Below are positions 50,827 through 60,192 of a DNA stretch of 64,000 nucleotides, in pieces. The stretch is from Neisseria perflava. Its GTDB lineage: Bacteria; Pseudomonadota; Gammaproteobacteria; Burkholderiales; Neisseriaceae. The DNA lies in NCBI RefSeq assembly GCF_024170405.1, contig NZ_JALJYC010000002.1, positions 106,520-170,519 of the forward strand. Reading direction: 5' to 3'. The first letter of the stretch is position 1; every line of letters starts with the position of its first letter. The translations under genes and the position numbers were made by a program. The notes beneath the pieces are model-generated. The model saw nothing but the letters and a program-made list of their open reading frames with translations. It searched no databases and had not been told where the DNA came from.

Positions 50827-52782
50827 TTACGACTTATTGTCTTCGCTGTCTAAGAAGCTTTTCAAGCGGTCGCTGCGGGTCGGATGGCGCAGTTTGCGCA
50901 GGGCTTTGGCTTCGATTTGGCGGATACGCTCGCGTGTGACGTCAAACTGTTTGCCCACTTCTTCCAGCGTATGGTCGGTGTTCATGTCGATACCGAAGCG
51001 CATACGCAATACTTTGGCCTCGCGCGGGGTCAGGCTTTCCAATACCTCTTTGGTCACTTCGTGCAGGCTGGAATACATGGCCGCGTCTGCTGGGGCGACG
51101 TTGTTGGCGTCTTCGATGAAATCGCCCAAGTGCGAATCGTCGTCGTCGCCAATCGGCGTTTCCATGGAAATCGGCTCTTTGGCGATTTTCATGATTTTGC
51201 GGATTTTGTCTTCCGGCATTTCCATCAGCTCGGCCAGTTTCGCAGAATCGGGCTCTTCGCCGGTTTCTTGCAGATATTGGCGCGAAATGCGGTTCATCTT
51301 GTTGATGGTTTCAATCATGTGCACCGGAATACGGATGGTACGCGCTTGGTCGGCAATCGAGCGGGTAATCGCCTGACGAATCCACCAGGTTGCATAGGTC
51401 GAGAATTTGTAACCGCGACGGTATTCGAATTTGTCCACTGCTTTCATCAGGCCGATGTTGCCTTCTTGAATCAAATCCAAGAATTGCAAACCCCGGTTGG
51501 TGTATTTTTTGGCGATGGAAATCACCAGACGCAAGTTGGCCTGAATCATCTCCTGCTTGGCGGCAGCGGTTTCTTTTTCGCTGATGACCATGTTTTTGTT
51601 GATGTCTTTCAATTCGTCCAAAGAAATTTTGGTTTCTTTTTCCAAATTGGCCAACTCGGTTTGTTTCTCGATGATGGCATGGCGGAAACGGTCGAGCGCA
51701 TTCGCCCACACGCGGCCTTTGGCGACTTCCTCTTCCACCCAGTTCAGGTTGGTGATGTCGGGCAGGAAGTTTTGGATGAAGTAGTCTCTGTCCATGCGCA
51801 CGCGGTCAACGCAGATGTCGCGGATTTCGCGTTGCAGCTTGCGGATGTTTTCCACATGGCCGCGCAGCTTGCCGCTCAGGTTTTCAATCTGACGGGTGGC
51901 AAAACGCACTTCCAGCAGCTTGTGCGCGATGGCGTCGCGGTAGTGCAGGTAGTCGGCGTCTTGGCTGTCGGCTTTTTCCAACGCTTGAATCATTTTGGCG
52001 TAATCGGCTTGAATGCCGTCAAAATGCGCCAATACTTTCTGCTTGAGCTCTTCCAGATTGGCGGCGGACATGGCTTCGGCGTCGCTGCCGGAATCATCGC
52101 CCTCTTCCTCATCGTCTTCTTCGTCTTCGCCTTCTTCATCGGCCTCGTCGCTGCTGTCGCTCTCTTCCGGCGCGGCGCTTTCCAAATGACCCAAACCCAA
52201 TTCGTTGAGCAGGACTTCATTCGGGTCGATGATGGCTTCTACCACTTCATCGACGCGGATTTCATCATTGCGCACCTGCTCAATCAGTTCCAAAATATCG
52301 GCCACGGAACCCGGACAGGCGGAAATGGCCTGTACCATGTTTTTCAGGGAGTTTTCGATTTTTTTGGCGATGATGATTTCGTCTTCGCGCGTGAGCAAAT
52401 CCACCTGCCCCATTTCGCGCATATACATGCGCACAGGATCGGTGGTGCGGCCGAACTCGGAATCCGCGCTGGAGAGGGCGGCTTCGGCTTCTTCTACGGC
52501 GTCGTCATCGGTAATGGTTGCGGCGTTGTCGCTCAGCAAAATATCTTCGGCATCCGGCGCCTGCTCGGTCACTTGGATACCCAAGCCGGAAATCATGCTG
52601 ACGATGTTGTCGATTTGGTCGGCGTCGGACATATCATCCGGCAGGGCGTCGTTGATTTCGGCGTAGGTAATGTAACCGCGCTCTTTACCCATGATGATGA
52701 GCTGGCGCAGACGGGCGCGTTGCTCTTCGACGGTCAACGGGCGGTTGTCGTCTTGATCGTGTTCTTCGTGATTTTTAGACAT
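50827..52782 (-). CDS. rpoD: RNA polymerase primary sigma factor (sigma-70)
   Basis: 651 residues. Region 1.1 starts after an acidic N-terminus (QLIIMGKERGYITYAEINDAL). Regions 1.2-2.4 include DPVRMYMREMGQVDLLTRED and YKFSTYATWWIRQAITRSIA, and region 4.2 has VTRERIRQIEAKALRKLRHP. A very acidic insertion (EEGEDEEDDEEEGDD, about 217-231) lies in the non-conserved region between 1.2 and 2.1. It lies downstream of dnaG on the same strand, part of the classic macromolecular-synthesis arrangement, here without rpsU. Confidence 0.98.
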   Translation of the reverse strand: MSKNHEEHDQDDNRPLTVEEQRARLRQLIIMGKERGYITYAEINDALPDDMSDADQIDNIVSMISGLGIQVTEQAPDAEDILLSDNAATITDDDAVEEAEAALSSADSEFGRTTDPVRMYMREMGQVDLLTREDEIIIAKKIENSLKNMVQAISACPGSVADILELIEQVRNDEIRVDEVVEAIIDPNEVLLNELGLGHLESAAPEESDSSDEADEEGEDEEDDEEEGDDSGSDAEAMSAANLEELKQKVLAHFDGIQADYAKMIQALEKADSQDADYLHYRDAIAHKLLEVRFATRQIENLSGKLRGHVENIRKLQREIRDICVDRVRMDRDYFIQNFLPDITNLNWVEEEVAKGRVWANALDRFRHAIIEKQTELANLEKETKISLDELKDINKNMVISEKETAAAKQEMIQANLRLVISIAKKYTNRGLQFLDLIQEGNIGLMKAVDKFEYRRGYKFSTYATWWIRQAITRSIADQARTIRIPVHMIETINKMNRISRQYLQETGEEPDSAKLAELMEMPEDKIRKIMKIAKEPISMETPIGDDDDSHLGDFIEDANNVAPADAAMYSSLHEVTKEVLESLTPREAKVLRMRFGIDMNTDHTLEEVGKQFDVTRERIRQIEAKALRKLRHPTRSDRLKSFLDSEDNKS

Positions 52783-53036
52783 AATAATCTCGTTGTTAAC
52801 TGAAGAAAGGCCGACGGTTTACAGCATACGGGCTGTACCTGAAGGCACGGCAGAGCGGCATCTTGTAGAGGGCAATCCGTTCAATCCCCGGCGATACAGG
52901 CTCTGAGGCCGTCTGAAACTGGAAAACGGGTGTTCTGCGGGTTAAGATAATCGCAGCAAAAGACAATGTTTTCAGACGGCCTGCTAATATTAAAGACTGG
53001 GTTACTGCTTAAAAATTCAATGCATTTCAATATGTT
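52783..53036. other. dnaG-rpoD intergenic region
   Basis: 254 bases with a DUS at about 52907 and its inverse at about 52972, too far apart for a tight hairpin. It probably holds an rpoD promoter; none placed. Confidence 0.45.
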
Positions 53037-54818
53037 TCAATGCGCTTTCAACATCAGTAAAGACATCAGCAGCTTTTTCTCATAATCGCTCAAACCGCCT
53101 TGCACGTTTTTCTGTTTCAACGATTCGATTTGGCTGTAACGCAATTCGTCCAACAGCTTTTTCATGCCGATTTTGAAATTCTCGCAGGCTTCATCGCCGC
53201 TGCTCTCCACTTCTTCCGAAGAAAGAAAGGTGGACTGGAAAATATGGTTGACGGCCGCTTCGTAAGGCGAACCGCGCATGTATTCCAAAATCTGCGCACT
53301 GGTGGGCGGCACGGCATGGCTGTTGATGGTTTCGGCCAGACTGGCCAAGCAGGCAAAATCGCCTTCCAAAGCCAAATACTCCGGCAGGTCTATATATGCT
53401 GCCCAACTCGGATTTATCAAGAGGCTGCGGATTTGCCGCTGCACCAGCGTCAGCATGGCCGGCTGCTTGGCGGTTTCTTTGGGCAACTTGTAGCTTTTTT
53501 GGCGCACATGGCGCTTGGGCGCTTCCTGCCCCAATAACTGCGCCAAATTGCTCGGATCAATCCCCACCAGCTCGCTCAGGCGCTGTTTGAGCAGGAAACC
53601 CAAGGCTGGTGCGCTAATCTGCGCCAGCAGCGGCGAGGCGGTTTTCACCAATTCGGCTTTGCCTTCCTGCGTATTTAAATTAAGGCCGTCTGAAAGCTGT
53701 TCCCAAAAATATTCCGATAAAGGTTTGCTTTGGTGTAGCAAAGCGTCTTCAAACTGGGTTTTGCCGAAAGCACGCACATAGCTATCGGGGTCATGCTCTT
53801 GCGGCAGAAACAGAAAATGCAGCGATTTGTCATCTTTCAGCTGCGGCAAAGCGTTTTCCAACGCCCGCCACGCCGCTTTGCGCCCTGCGCTGTCGCCATC
53901 GAAACAGAAATAAATGCTGTCGGTCTGGCGCATGAGCAGTTTCACATGCTCGGCGGTGGTCGAAGTACCCAGCGAAGCCACGGCGTAGCCCACGCCGAAC
54001 TGCGCCAGCGCCACCACGTCCATATAACCCTCCACCACCAAAATCCGCCCCGCCTCTTTAATCGCGGCACGGCCTTCGTATAAACCGTAAAGGTTGCGCC
54101 CCTTGTCAAACAACGGCGTATCCGGCGAATTTAAATATTTCGGTTTGGAATCGTCCAACACGCGCCCGCCGAAACCGATGACCTGCCCCTTGCTGTCGCG
54201 TATCGGGAACATAATCCGGTGGCGGAAACGGTCGTAATAGCGGCCTTGCTCTTCATTGTGAATCACCTGCCCGCTCTCAACCAGAGGCGTAGAGGGATAA
54301 GGTTGGAACACCTGCGCCAAGGGCTGCCAGCCATCGGGCGCATAACCCAAGCCGTAATGCGCGATGATTTCTGCATTCAGGCCGCGCTTGTCCAAATATT
54401 GCTGCGCTTCGGGCGCGGTTTTCAGACGGCCTTGATAAAAATCGGCGCATGCCTGCATGGTTTCTTCCAGCGTCTGCTGCTTTTTCTTGCGCTCGGCACG
54501 CTGCTCGGGATTGTCTGCACGGCCGCCGACACGCGGCACCACCATCCCCACGCGATCGGCCAAATACTGCACCGCTTCGGTAAAGCCCAAACCCTGATAC
54601 TCCATCAAGAAACCGATGGCCGATCCGTGTGCGCCGCAGCCGAAACAATGGTAAAACTGCTTGCTCGGGCTTACCGAAAACGACGGCGATTTTTCTTTGT
54701 GAAACGGGCAGCACGCCATATAGTTCGCCCCGCCTTTTTTCAGCGGCACGCGCTCGTCGATAATATCGACGATATCTACTTTGGCGAGTAACTCGTCTAT
54801 AAAGTCGGATGGAATCAT
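53037..54818 (-). CDS. dnaG: DNA primase
   Basis: 593 residues from the ATG at 54818 (MIPSDFIDELLAKVDIVD). It has an N-terminal CHC2 zinc finger (CPFHKEKSPSFSVSPSKQ, then CFGCGAHG), a TOPRIM catalytic core (ILVVEGYMDVVALAQ, CFDGDSAGRKAAWRAL), and a C-terminal DnaB-binding helical domain. It lays down RNA primers at the replication fork. Two DUS cores lie within the gene (about 53684 and 54421); the latter encodes GRLKTAPE. Confidence 0.97.
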   Translation of the reverse strand: MIPSDFIDELLAKVDIVDIIDERVPLKKGGANYMACCPFHKEKSPSFSVSPSKQFYHCFGCGAHGSAIGFLMEYQGLGFTEAVQYLADRVGMVVPRVGGRADNPEQRAERKKKQQTLEETMQACADFYQGRLKTAPEAQQYLDKRGLNAEIIAHYGLGYAPDGWQPLAQVFQPYPSTPLVESGQVIHNEEQGRYYDRFRHRIMFPIRDSKGQVIGFGGRVLDDSKPKYLNSPDTPLFDKGRNLYGLYEGRAAIKEAGRILVVEGYMDVVALAQFGVGYAVASLGTSTTAEHVKLLMRQTDSIYFCFDGDSAGRKAAWRALENALPQLKDDKSLHFLFLPQEHDPDSYVRAFGKTQFEDALLHQSKPLSEYFWEQLSDGLNLNTQEGKAELVKTASPLLAQISAPALGFLLKQRLSELVGIDPSNLAQLLGQEAPKRHVRQKSYKLPKETAKQPAMLTLVQRQIRSLLINPSWAAYIDLPEYLALEGDFACLASLAETINSHAVPPTSAQILEYMRGSPYEAAVNHIFQSTFLSSEEVESSGDEACENFKIGMKKLLDELRYSQIESLKQKNVQGGLSDYEKKLLMSLLMLKAH

Positions 54819-55163
54819 AAAAACGGCAATGGCAGACACACAATCGGGCAACCTGCCATTATAGGTTGCCCGACGGTCGAATACAAGAAAAAAGAAAAAA
54901 TCCGCTGCAAATAGCGTTTTGTTTACAGCATTTTAGCCCAAACAAAATGAAAAATCAAGCAGGGAATGGGACACAAGCCCCAGCCGTAAAACGGGCATTC
55001 CTGCCCGTCGCCTTGCGACAAAACAGAAAAACAGTTTTACCGGAAGATTGATTATTTTGCGAATAAATAACCGGCAGGAATGCCCGTCCTACCCACATAG
55101 TCGGTATGCCAAACAAGGCTTCGATTGTATTCGGCCACCTGATAGAGTTTATGTGCCGGACAA
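54819..55163. other. Intergenic region upstream of dnaG
   Basis: 345 bases with no gene. It contains an AT-rich dnaG leader and one REP-like element (54991-55093). Confidence 0.55.
54991..55093. repeat. GTAG-headed REP-like repeat, GGGCATTCC variant
   Basis: ACGGGCATTCCTGCC (54991-55005) is found exactly inverted at 55073-55087, and each arm also folds on itself. On the minus strand the element begins GTAGGACGGGCATTCC, keeping the GTAG head. Confidence 0.7.
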
Positions 55164-55763
55164 TCAAGCGCCTTTTACGCCCAAACGCGCCAGCGCCGCC
55201 TGCGCCTCTTTATCGCCGACGGCAGCGGCTTTTTTATACCAAGCCACGGCCTCTTCCTGACTTTCCACCTCAGCCAAACGCCCCAGCGCAGTCATGGCAG
55301 GCGCAGCCACATGATCGCCGCGCCGGGCAGATACCTGATACCATTTTTCCGCCTGATCCATATCTTTTTGCACGCCTATGCCCTGCTCATAGCAATAGGC
55401 CAACCAGTATTGCGACGTAATGTCGCCCTGCTCGGCGCCTTTGGTAAATTCCGCTACCGCACGCATAGGGTTTTTGGTTACGCCGTAGCCGTTGAGGTAC
55501 ATCAGCCCGATATAGCGCGGCGCTTTCATATGACCGGCAGCCGAGGCTTGGGTAAACAAGGTCATCGCGTCGCTGTAATCGCGGCGGTTGTAAGCGTCGA
55601 TGCCTTCATCCAGCAGCGCTTTGGCTTTTTCATTGGCGTGCTGGCTTTGTGCGGTATTCGGCACAGACTCGGCTTCATTGGATTGTGCGCTCTGATTGGG
55701 CGCGGAACAGGCGCACAATACCAAGGCGGCACACATGGCAGTCAGTTTGTTCATTTTTTTCAT
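55164..55763 (-). CDS. Sel1-repeat lipoprotein
   Basis: 199 residues from the ATG at 55763 (AGAGCCGTG upstream). The lipobox LCAC gives lipidated Cys19. After a Ser/Gln/Asn-rich linker come four to five Sel1 (SLR) helical repeats, for example AAGHMKAPRYIGLMYLNGYG, AEQGDITSQYWLAYCYEQG and ARRGDHVAAPAMTALGRLAE. Sel1 solenoids mediate protein contacts in the periplasm or at the membrane. A further in-frame ATG (55754) is possible. Partner unknown. Confidence 0.87.
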   Translation of the reverse strand: MKKMNKLTAMCAALVLCACSAPNQSAQSNEAESVPNTAQSQHANEKAKALLDEGIDAYNRRDYSDAMTLFTQASAAGHMKAPRYIGLMYLNGYGVTKNPMRAVAEFTKGAEQGDITSQYWLAYCYEQGIGVQKDMDQAEKWYQVSARRGDHVAAPAMTALGRLAEVESQEEAVAWYKKAAAVGDKEAQAALARLGVKGA

Positions 55764-56015
55764 CACGGCTCTGTTTTTCGGCGTAGAATCATTGAAACAG
55801 CATTTTCTCAGACGACATCGCCTGCAAAACACCGCGTGTCATTGATTAAACAAATATTCCACGCGCTTTTTGTAATAAGTTTACATAGATTATAGGCCGT
55901 TTGAAAAAATATTGTGAACAATCCGGCTGATTTAATACGCTTTTTATGCTACATTACAATTCTTTGCGAACTGTGTAGCAGATGTGTCCCATCATCTTGT
56001 GAAAGGAATCCCCCG

Positions 56016-57095
56016 ATGACCGCGCCGACCGATTTCATCCGCGCCGACATTCAAGCCATGACCGCCTATCATGTCGCCGATTTGCCAGAAGGTTTCATCA
56101 AACTTGACGCCATGGAAAGCCCTTACCATCCATTTGCCCGTTCCCCCGAATTGGCAAACGCATGGAAAGACTTGTTGGCTGCCGCCCCCATCCATCTTTA
56201 CCCCAATCCCGCCGCCAGCGGCTTGCAAGAAGCGCTGCGCCAAGCGTTCGATATTCCTGCTGCTGCGCAAATTGCCTTGGGCAACGGCTCGGACGAGCTG
56301 ATTCAATTTATTACCTTATTATTATCCAAACCCGGCGCGACTGTTTTAGGTGTCGAGCCGAGCTTTGTGATGTACAAACACAATACCGCCCTCTTCGGTA
56401 TGAACTATGTCGGCATGCCGCTGAATGACGATTTCACGCTGAACCTGCCCGCTGTTTTAGCCGCCATTGAGCAGCATAACCCCGCGTTAACCTTTATCGC
56501 CTACCCCAACAATCCGACCGGCGTTTGCTTCAAACGCGAAGAAGTAGAAACCATTATCCGCGCTGCCAAAGGCATTGTGGTGGTGGACGAAGCCTACGGC
56601 GCGTTCAGCCACGACAGCTTCCTGCCGCTGGCGGGCAGCGTGGACAATCTGGTGGTCATGCGCACCGTCAGCAAAATCGGCTTTGCCGGTATCCGCATCG
56701 GCTATGCTTCAGGCAGCCCGGCCGTGATTAATGAGCTGGCAAAAATCCTGCCGCCTTACAATATGAACCAGCTCAGCCTCGCCACCGCCAAATTCGCCAT
56801 GCAGCATGTCGAAGTGATTAATGAAACGGTATTAAAACTGAAAGCCGAGCGCGAGCGCGTGTTTGCCGAATTAGCCAAAATCGGCGCAGTCAAAGCCTTC
56901 CCCAGCGAAGCGAATTTTATTACCGTGCGCGTCCCCGACGCAGCCGTTTTATTTGACACCCTCAAGCAAAACAAAATTTTAATTAAAAAACTCCACGGCA
57001 TGCATCCGCTGCTGGAACAATGCGTGCGCCTGACCATCGGCGCGCCGGAAGAAAATGATGCGGTATTGGCAGTTATGCGCAAACTATACTGCTGA
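56016..57095 (+). CDS. hisC: Histidinol-phosphate aminotransferase
   Basis: 359 residues from the ATG at 56016 (GAAAGGAATC upstream). PLP fold-type I: YPNNPTGVCFKREE, VVDEAYGAFS and the PLP lysine in RTVSKIGFAGIRIGYASG. It makes histidinol phosphate from imidazole acetol phosphate. It precedes hisB by 51 bases, so the two are probably cotranscribed. hisG and hisD are not in the window. Confidence 0.95.
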   Translation: MTAPTDFIRADIQAMTAYHVADLPEGFIKLDAMESPYHPFARSPELANAWKDLLAAAPIHLYPNPAASGLQEALRQAFDIPAAAQIALGNGSDELIQFITLLLSKPGATVLGVEPSFVMYKHNTALFGMNYVGMPLNDDFTLNLPAVLAAIEQHNPALTFIAYPNNPTGVCFKREEVETIIRAAKGIVVVDEAYGAFSHDSFLPLAGSVDNLVVMRTVSKIGFAGIRIGYASGSPAVINELAKILPPYNMNQLSLATAKFAMQHVEVINETVLKLKAERERVFAELAKIGAVKAFPSEANFITVRVPDAAVLFDTLKQNKILIKKLHGMHPLLEQCVRLTIGAPEENDAVLAVMRKLYC

Positions 57096-57146
57096 CATTT
57101 CCAAACAGATTACGTCTAATGCAATAAAACCAAAAGAGAACTCTTC

Positions 57147-58103
57147 ATGAACAAAGCACAACGTCATCTGCAGAATTTTTATCTGCTGATTGAAGAAGCC
57201 GGTTCACTGACCAAACTGGCACGTAAATGCGGCTATGAAAATTCCGCCTCCCTGTCACAACTGAAACGCCGTTTGAAAACCCAAGGCGAAGACGACAAAG
57301 CGCGCGGCATCCGCCCGAGCTTGGCGGTTAAGCTGGAACAAGGCATGAGCAAGCGCAAAGGCTGGCTCGACCGTGACCACAGCAAAGACTTGGAAAAAGC
57401 CACCGCCAAAGCAGAAGCAGAACAGGCCGCAGCCTTGGCGATTGACGCGCCGGCTGTCGAAAGCGCCGTTATGCCGTCTGAAAATACCGATTTTGCCATC
57501 TCTACCGAAGGCCGCTTTGTCAGCGTGACCCGCAACACCAGCGAAACCCAAATCACCGTATCGCTGAACCTCGACGGCACAGGCAAAGCGCGTTTCGATA
57601 CCGGCGTACCGTTTTTGGAACATATGCTCGACCAAATCGCCCGCCACGGCCTGATTGACTTGGACATCGTGTGCAAAGGCGATTTGCACATCGACGACCA
57701 CCACACCGTCGAAGACATCGGCATTACCCTCGGCCAAGCCTTGAAACAAGCCTTGGGCGACAAAACCGGTATCCGCCGCTACGGTCATGCCTATGTACCG
57801 CTCGACGAAGCCTTGAGCCGCGTGGTCTTGGATTTGTCCGGCCGCCCCGGTCTGACCTACAACATCGAATTTACCCGCGCCCTTATCGGCCGCTTCGATG
57901 TGGACTTGTTCAGCGAATTTTTCCACGGTCTCGTCAACCACAGCATGATGACGCTGCACATCGACAACCTGCGCGGCACCAATGCCCACCACCAAGCCGA
58001 AACCGTATTCAAAGCCTTCGGCCGCGCCCTGCGCATGGCGGTGGAATTCGACGAGCGCATGGCGGGCAAAATGCCGTCCACCAAAGGTACGCTGACAGCG
58101 TAA
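57147..58103 (+). CDS. hisB: Imidazoleglycerol-phosphate dehydratase with N-terminal HTH-like domain
   Basis: 318 residues, about 115 longer than a monofunctional HisB. The catalytic part (about 120-318) is normal: FLEHMLDQIARHGLIDLDI, DDHHTVEDIGITLGQAL and NAHHQAETVFKAFGRALR, with both metal-binding HHxxE motifs. Residues 1-75 (HLQNFYLLIEEAGSLTKLAR, KCGYENSASLSQLKRRL, KLEQGMSKRKGWLDRDH) look like a helix-turn-helix of the Cro/lambda kind. The linker (about 85-120) is Ala/Glu-rich and includes an in-frame DUS (MPSEN). Neisserial HisB proteins share this fusion. It is not the E. coli phosphatase fusion. Confidence 0.94.
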   Translation: MNKAQRHLQNFYLLIEEAGSLTKLARKCGYENSASLSQLKRRLKTQGEDDKARGIRPSLAVKLEQGMSKRKGWLDRDHSKDLEKATAKAEAEQAAALAIDAPAVESAVMPSENTDFAISTEGRFVSVTRNTSETQITVSLNLDGTGKARFDTGVPFLEHMLDQIARHGLIDLDIVCKGDLHIDDHHTVEDIGITLGQALKQALGDKTGIRRYGHAYVPLDEALSRVVLDLSGRPGLTYNIEFTRALIGRFDVDLFSEFFHGLVNHSMMTLHIDNLRGTNAHHQAETVFKAFGRALRMAVEFDERMAGKMPSTKGTLTA

Positions 58104-58109
58104 CAAAAC

Positions 58110-58210
58110 GTAGGCTGTGTGGCGTAGCCTCGCACACGTTTTCCCGATTGCTTGCGTTTAACAAGGGATTGGAAAGCCGCATACGTGCGTACCGCACACA
58201 CTCTGCGCAT
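58110..58210. repeat. Degenerate GTAG-headed repeat after hisB
   Basis: GTAGGCTGTGTGGCGTAGCC...CGCACACG and, about 70 bases on, TACGTGCGTACCGCACACAC. The same general layout as the other copies but imperfect arms. Confidence 0.45.
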
Positions 58211-58218
58211 ACCAAGGC

Positions 58219-58259
58219 AAAGGCCGTCTGAAAACAAACCATGTTTTCAGACGGCCTTT
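58219..58259. terminator. DUS-pair terminator after hisB
   Basis: AAAGGCCGTCTGAAAAC and GTTTTCAGACGGCCTTT arms. Confidence 0.8.
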
Positions 58260-58339
58260 TACACGGCAAAATGTAATGTTATGATAAGCCCTGTATTACC
58301 TATCAATCAGCAAACCAATAACAACAGGAGAATCTCATC

Positions 58340-59206
58340 ATGCAATCTTATACCAACATCGGCTGGATCGGCATCGGCCAAATGGGTGTGCCGATGGTCA
58401 ACCGCCTGCTCGACAACGGCATCCAAGTCGGCATTTACAACCGTTCGCCCGACAAAACCCAAGATTTGCAGGCCAAAGGCGCGAAGGTGTACGCCTCGGC
58501 TGCCGAACTGGTGCAGGCGCATGAGGTGATCTTCCTGATGGTGTCGGACTACGCCGCCGTGTGCGACATTCTCAATGCCGACATGCAAAAACTGCTTAAA
58601 GGCAAAATCATCGTCAACATGAGCACCATCGCGCCGTCGGAAAATCTGGCGGTCAAAGATTTGGTCGAAGCCGCCGGCGGACGCTTTGCCGAAGCCCCCG
58701 TTTCCGGCTCGGTCGGTCCCGCCACCAACGGCACGCTGCTGATTCTGTTCGGCGGCGACGCGGATATTCTTGAGCCGCTGCAAAACGTGTTCTCCTGTCT
58801 CGGCAAAAAAACCTTCCATTTCGGCGCAGTCAGCAAAGGCTCGGGCGCGAAACTGGTGCTCAATTCTCTGTTGGGCATTTTCGGCGAAGCATACAGCGAA
58901 GCCATGCTGATGGCGCGCCAGTTTGAAATTGATGTCGATACCATGATTGAAGCCGTCGGCGGCTCGGCCATGGATTCGCCCATGTTCCAAACCAAAAAAT
59001 CCTTGTGGAAAGACGAAACCTTCCCCGCCGCCTTTATGCTCAAACACGCCAGCAAAGACCTGAATCTGGCCTGCGCAGAGATGGAAAAAGCCGGCCGCAA
59101 GCTGCCCGCCGTCGAAACCACCGCTGCCAGCTACAAGAGCGCCGTGGCCGCCGGTTTCGGCAGCAAAGACGTGGCGGGCGTGTATTTGGATTTGAAACAG
59201 CGTTAA
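58340..59206 (+). CDS. NAD(P)-dependent beta-hydroxyacid dehydrogenase
   Basis: 288 residues of the 3-hydroxyisobutyrate/6-phosphogluconate dehydrogenase superfamily. Rossmann start WIGIGQMGVPMVNRLLDNG, substrate loop APVSGSVGPATNGTLLILFG, and the catalytic lysine in GSGAKLVLNSLLG. It may reduce glyoxylate, succinic semialdehyde or tartronate semialdehyde, as in GarR/GlxR/GLYR1 relatives. The talarate/galactarate dehydratase elsewhere in the window feeds a tartronate-semialdehyde pathway, but the genes are 55 kb apart. AGGAGAATCTCATC precedes the ATG. Confidence 0.88.
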   Translation: MQSYTNIGWIGIGQMGVPMVNRLLDNGIQVGIYNRSPDKTQDLQAKGAKVYASAAELVQAHEVIFLMVSDYAAVCDILNADMQKLLKGKIIVNMSTIAPSENLAVKDLVEAAGGRFAEAPVSGSVGPATNGTLLILFGGDADILEPLQNVFSCLGKKTFHFGAVSKGSGAKLVLNSLLGIFGEAYSEAMLMARQFEIDVDTMIEAVGGSAMDSPMFQTKKSLWKDETFPAAFMLKHASKDLNLACAEMEKAGRKLPAVETTAASYKSAVAAGFGSKDVAGVYLDLKQR

Positions 59207-59217
59207 TATCTGATGAC

Positions 59218-59255
59218 AGGCCGTCTGAAACGGTAAGCGCGTTTTCAGACGGCCT
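59218..59255. terminator. DUS-pair terminator
   Basis: AGGCCGTCTGAAAC and GTTTTCAGACGGCCT arms. Confidence 0.72.
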
Positions 59256-59359
59256 CAACCGTTATCCGCATGAATTTTTTTGCGATTCATGCCTGCTTAG
59301 GGTGCGCGGTACACCGCCGCCTACCCTGTATCTCCCGCATCACCGCTTTGGAGCACACC

Positions 59360-60004
59360 ATGAAAATTGCTGTTGTCGATTACGGCATGGGCAACCTGCA
59401 TTCCGTTTTAAAATCCGTACAGGCCGCGCAGAAGCTGGCGGGTACGGCAGCCGAGATTTACCTCACCGACCAACCCGAAGCCGTGTTTGCCGCCGACAAA
59501 ATCATTTTCCCCGGCCAGGGCGCCATGCCCGACTGCATGGGCGCATTGCAGCAAAGCGGCTTGGGCGAAGCGGTTTCAGACGGCCTCAAAAACAAGCCAT
59601 TTTTCGGCATTTGCGTCGGGGCGCAATTATTGTTTGACCACAGCGAAGAAGGCGATACCGCCGGTTTGGGCTGGTTTGGCGGCGAAGTAAAACGCTTTGC
59701 GCCCAATCTGCACGACGCGCATGGCGACAAATTGAAAGTGCCGCATATGGGCTGGAACACCGTGCGCCAAACCCAGGCGCACCCGCTGTTCCAAGACATC
59801 GCCCAAGATACGCGCTTTTATTTCGTGCACAGCTATTATTTCGCCCCGAGCGACCCGCAAATCGTCTTGGGCACAAGCGAATACCCCGATGAATTTGCCT
59901 GTATCGTCGGCAGGGACAATGTCTTCGCCACCCAGTTCCACACCGAAAAAAGTCATGACGGCGGCCTGCTGCTGCTGCGCAATTTCTTGAATTGGCAGCC
60001 GTAA
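59360..60004 (+). CDS. hisH: Imidazole glycerol phosphate synthase, glutaminase subunit
   Basis: 214 residues from the ATG at 59360 (GGAG upstream). Class I glutamine amidotransferase with the nucleophile in FGICVGAQLLF and the His-Glu pair in ATQFHTEKSHDGGLLLL. PHMGWNTV is typical for HisH. It supplies ammonia to HisF, encoded at 61658. A DUS inside the gene encodes SDGLKNK near residue 75. Confidence 0.95.
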   Translation: MKIAVVDYGMGNLHSVLKSVQAAQKLAGTAAEIYLTDQPEAVFAADKIIFPGQGAMPDCMGALQQSGLGEAVSDGLKNKPFFGICVGAQLLFDHSEEGDTAGLGWFGGEVKRFAPNLHDAHGDKLKVPHMGWNTVRQTQAHPLFQDIAQDTRFYFVHSYYFAPSDPQIVLGTSEYPDEFACIVGRDNVFATQFHTEKSHDGGLLLLRNFLNWQP

Positions 60005-60134
60005 TCCGATTGGAAAAGAAATCCCGTGTTTCATACCGCCCCATCGTTTCCTTCAATCATGTTGATGAACCGATTATATATTTGCGCAAACAATCGCTAA
60101 TTTGTGTAAAATACAGCCCGACAAATTCATGATT

Positions 60135-60169
60135 TTTCAGACGGCCTGTTTGCCAAAGGCCGTCTGAAA
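60135..60169. terminator. DUS inverted pair upstream of hisA
   Basis: TTTCAGACGGCC and GGCCGTCTGAAA face outward around an 11-base spacer, 24 bases before the hisA ATG. It could attenuate or terminate read-through from hisH. Confidence 0.6.
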
Positions 60170-60192
60170 CGTAATCCACGGAATCTATAACC

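Noticed and set aside
50884..52803. A 639-codon open frame on the plus strand opposite rpoD
   Set aside because: rpoD on the minus strand is unmistakable along its full length. The opposite frame is Phe/Val/Gly-rich with no domain and no ribosome site, a codon-bias shadow.
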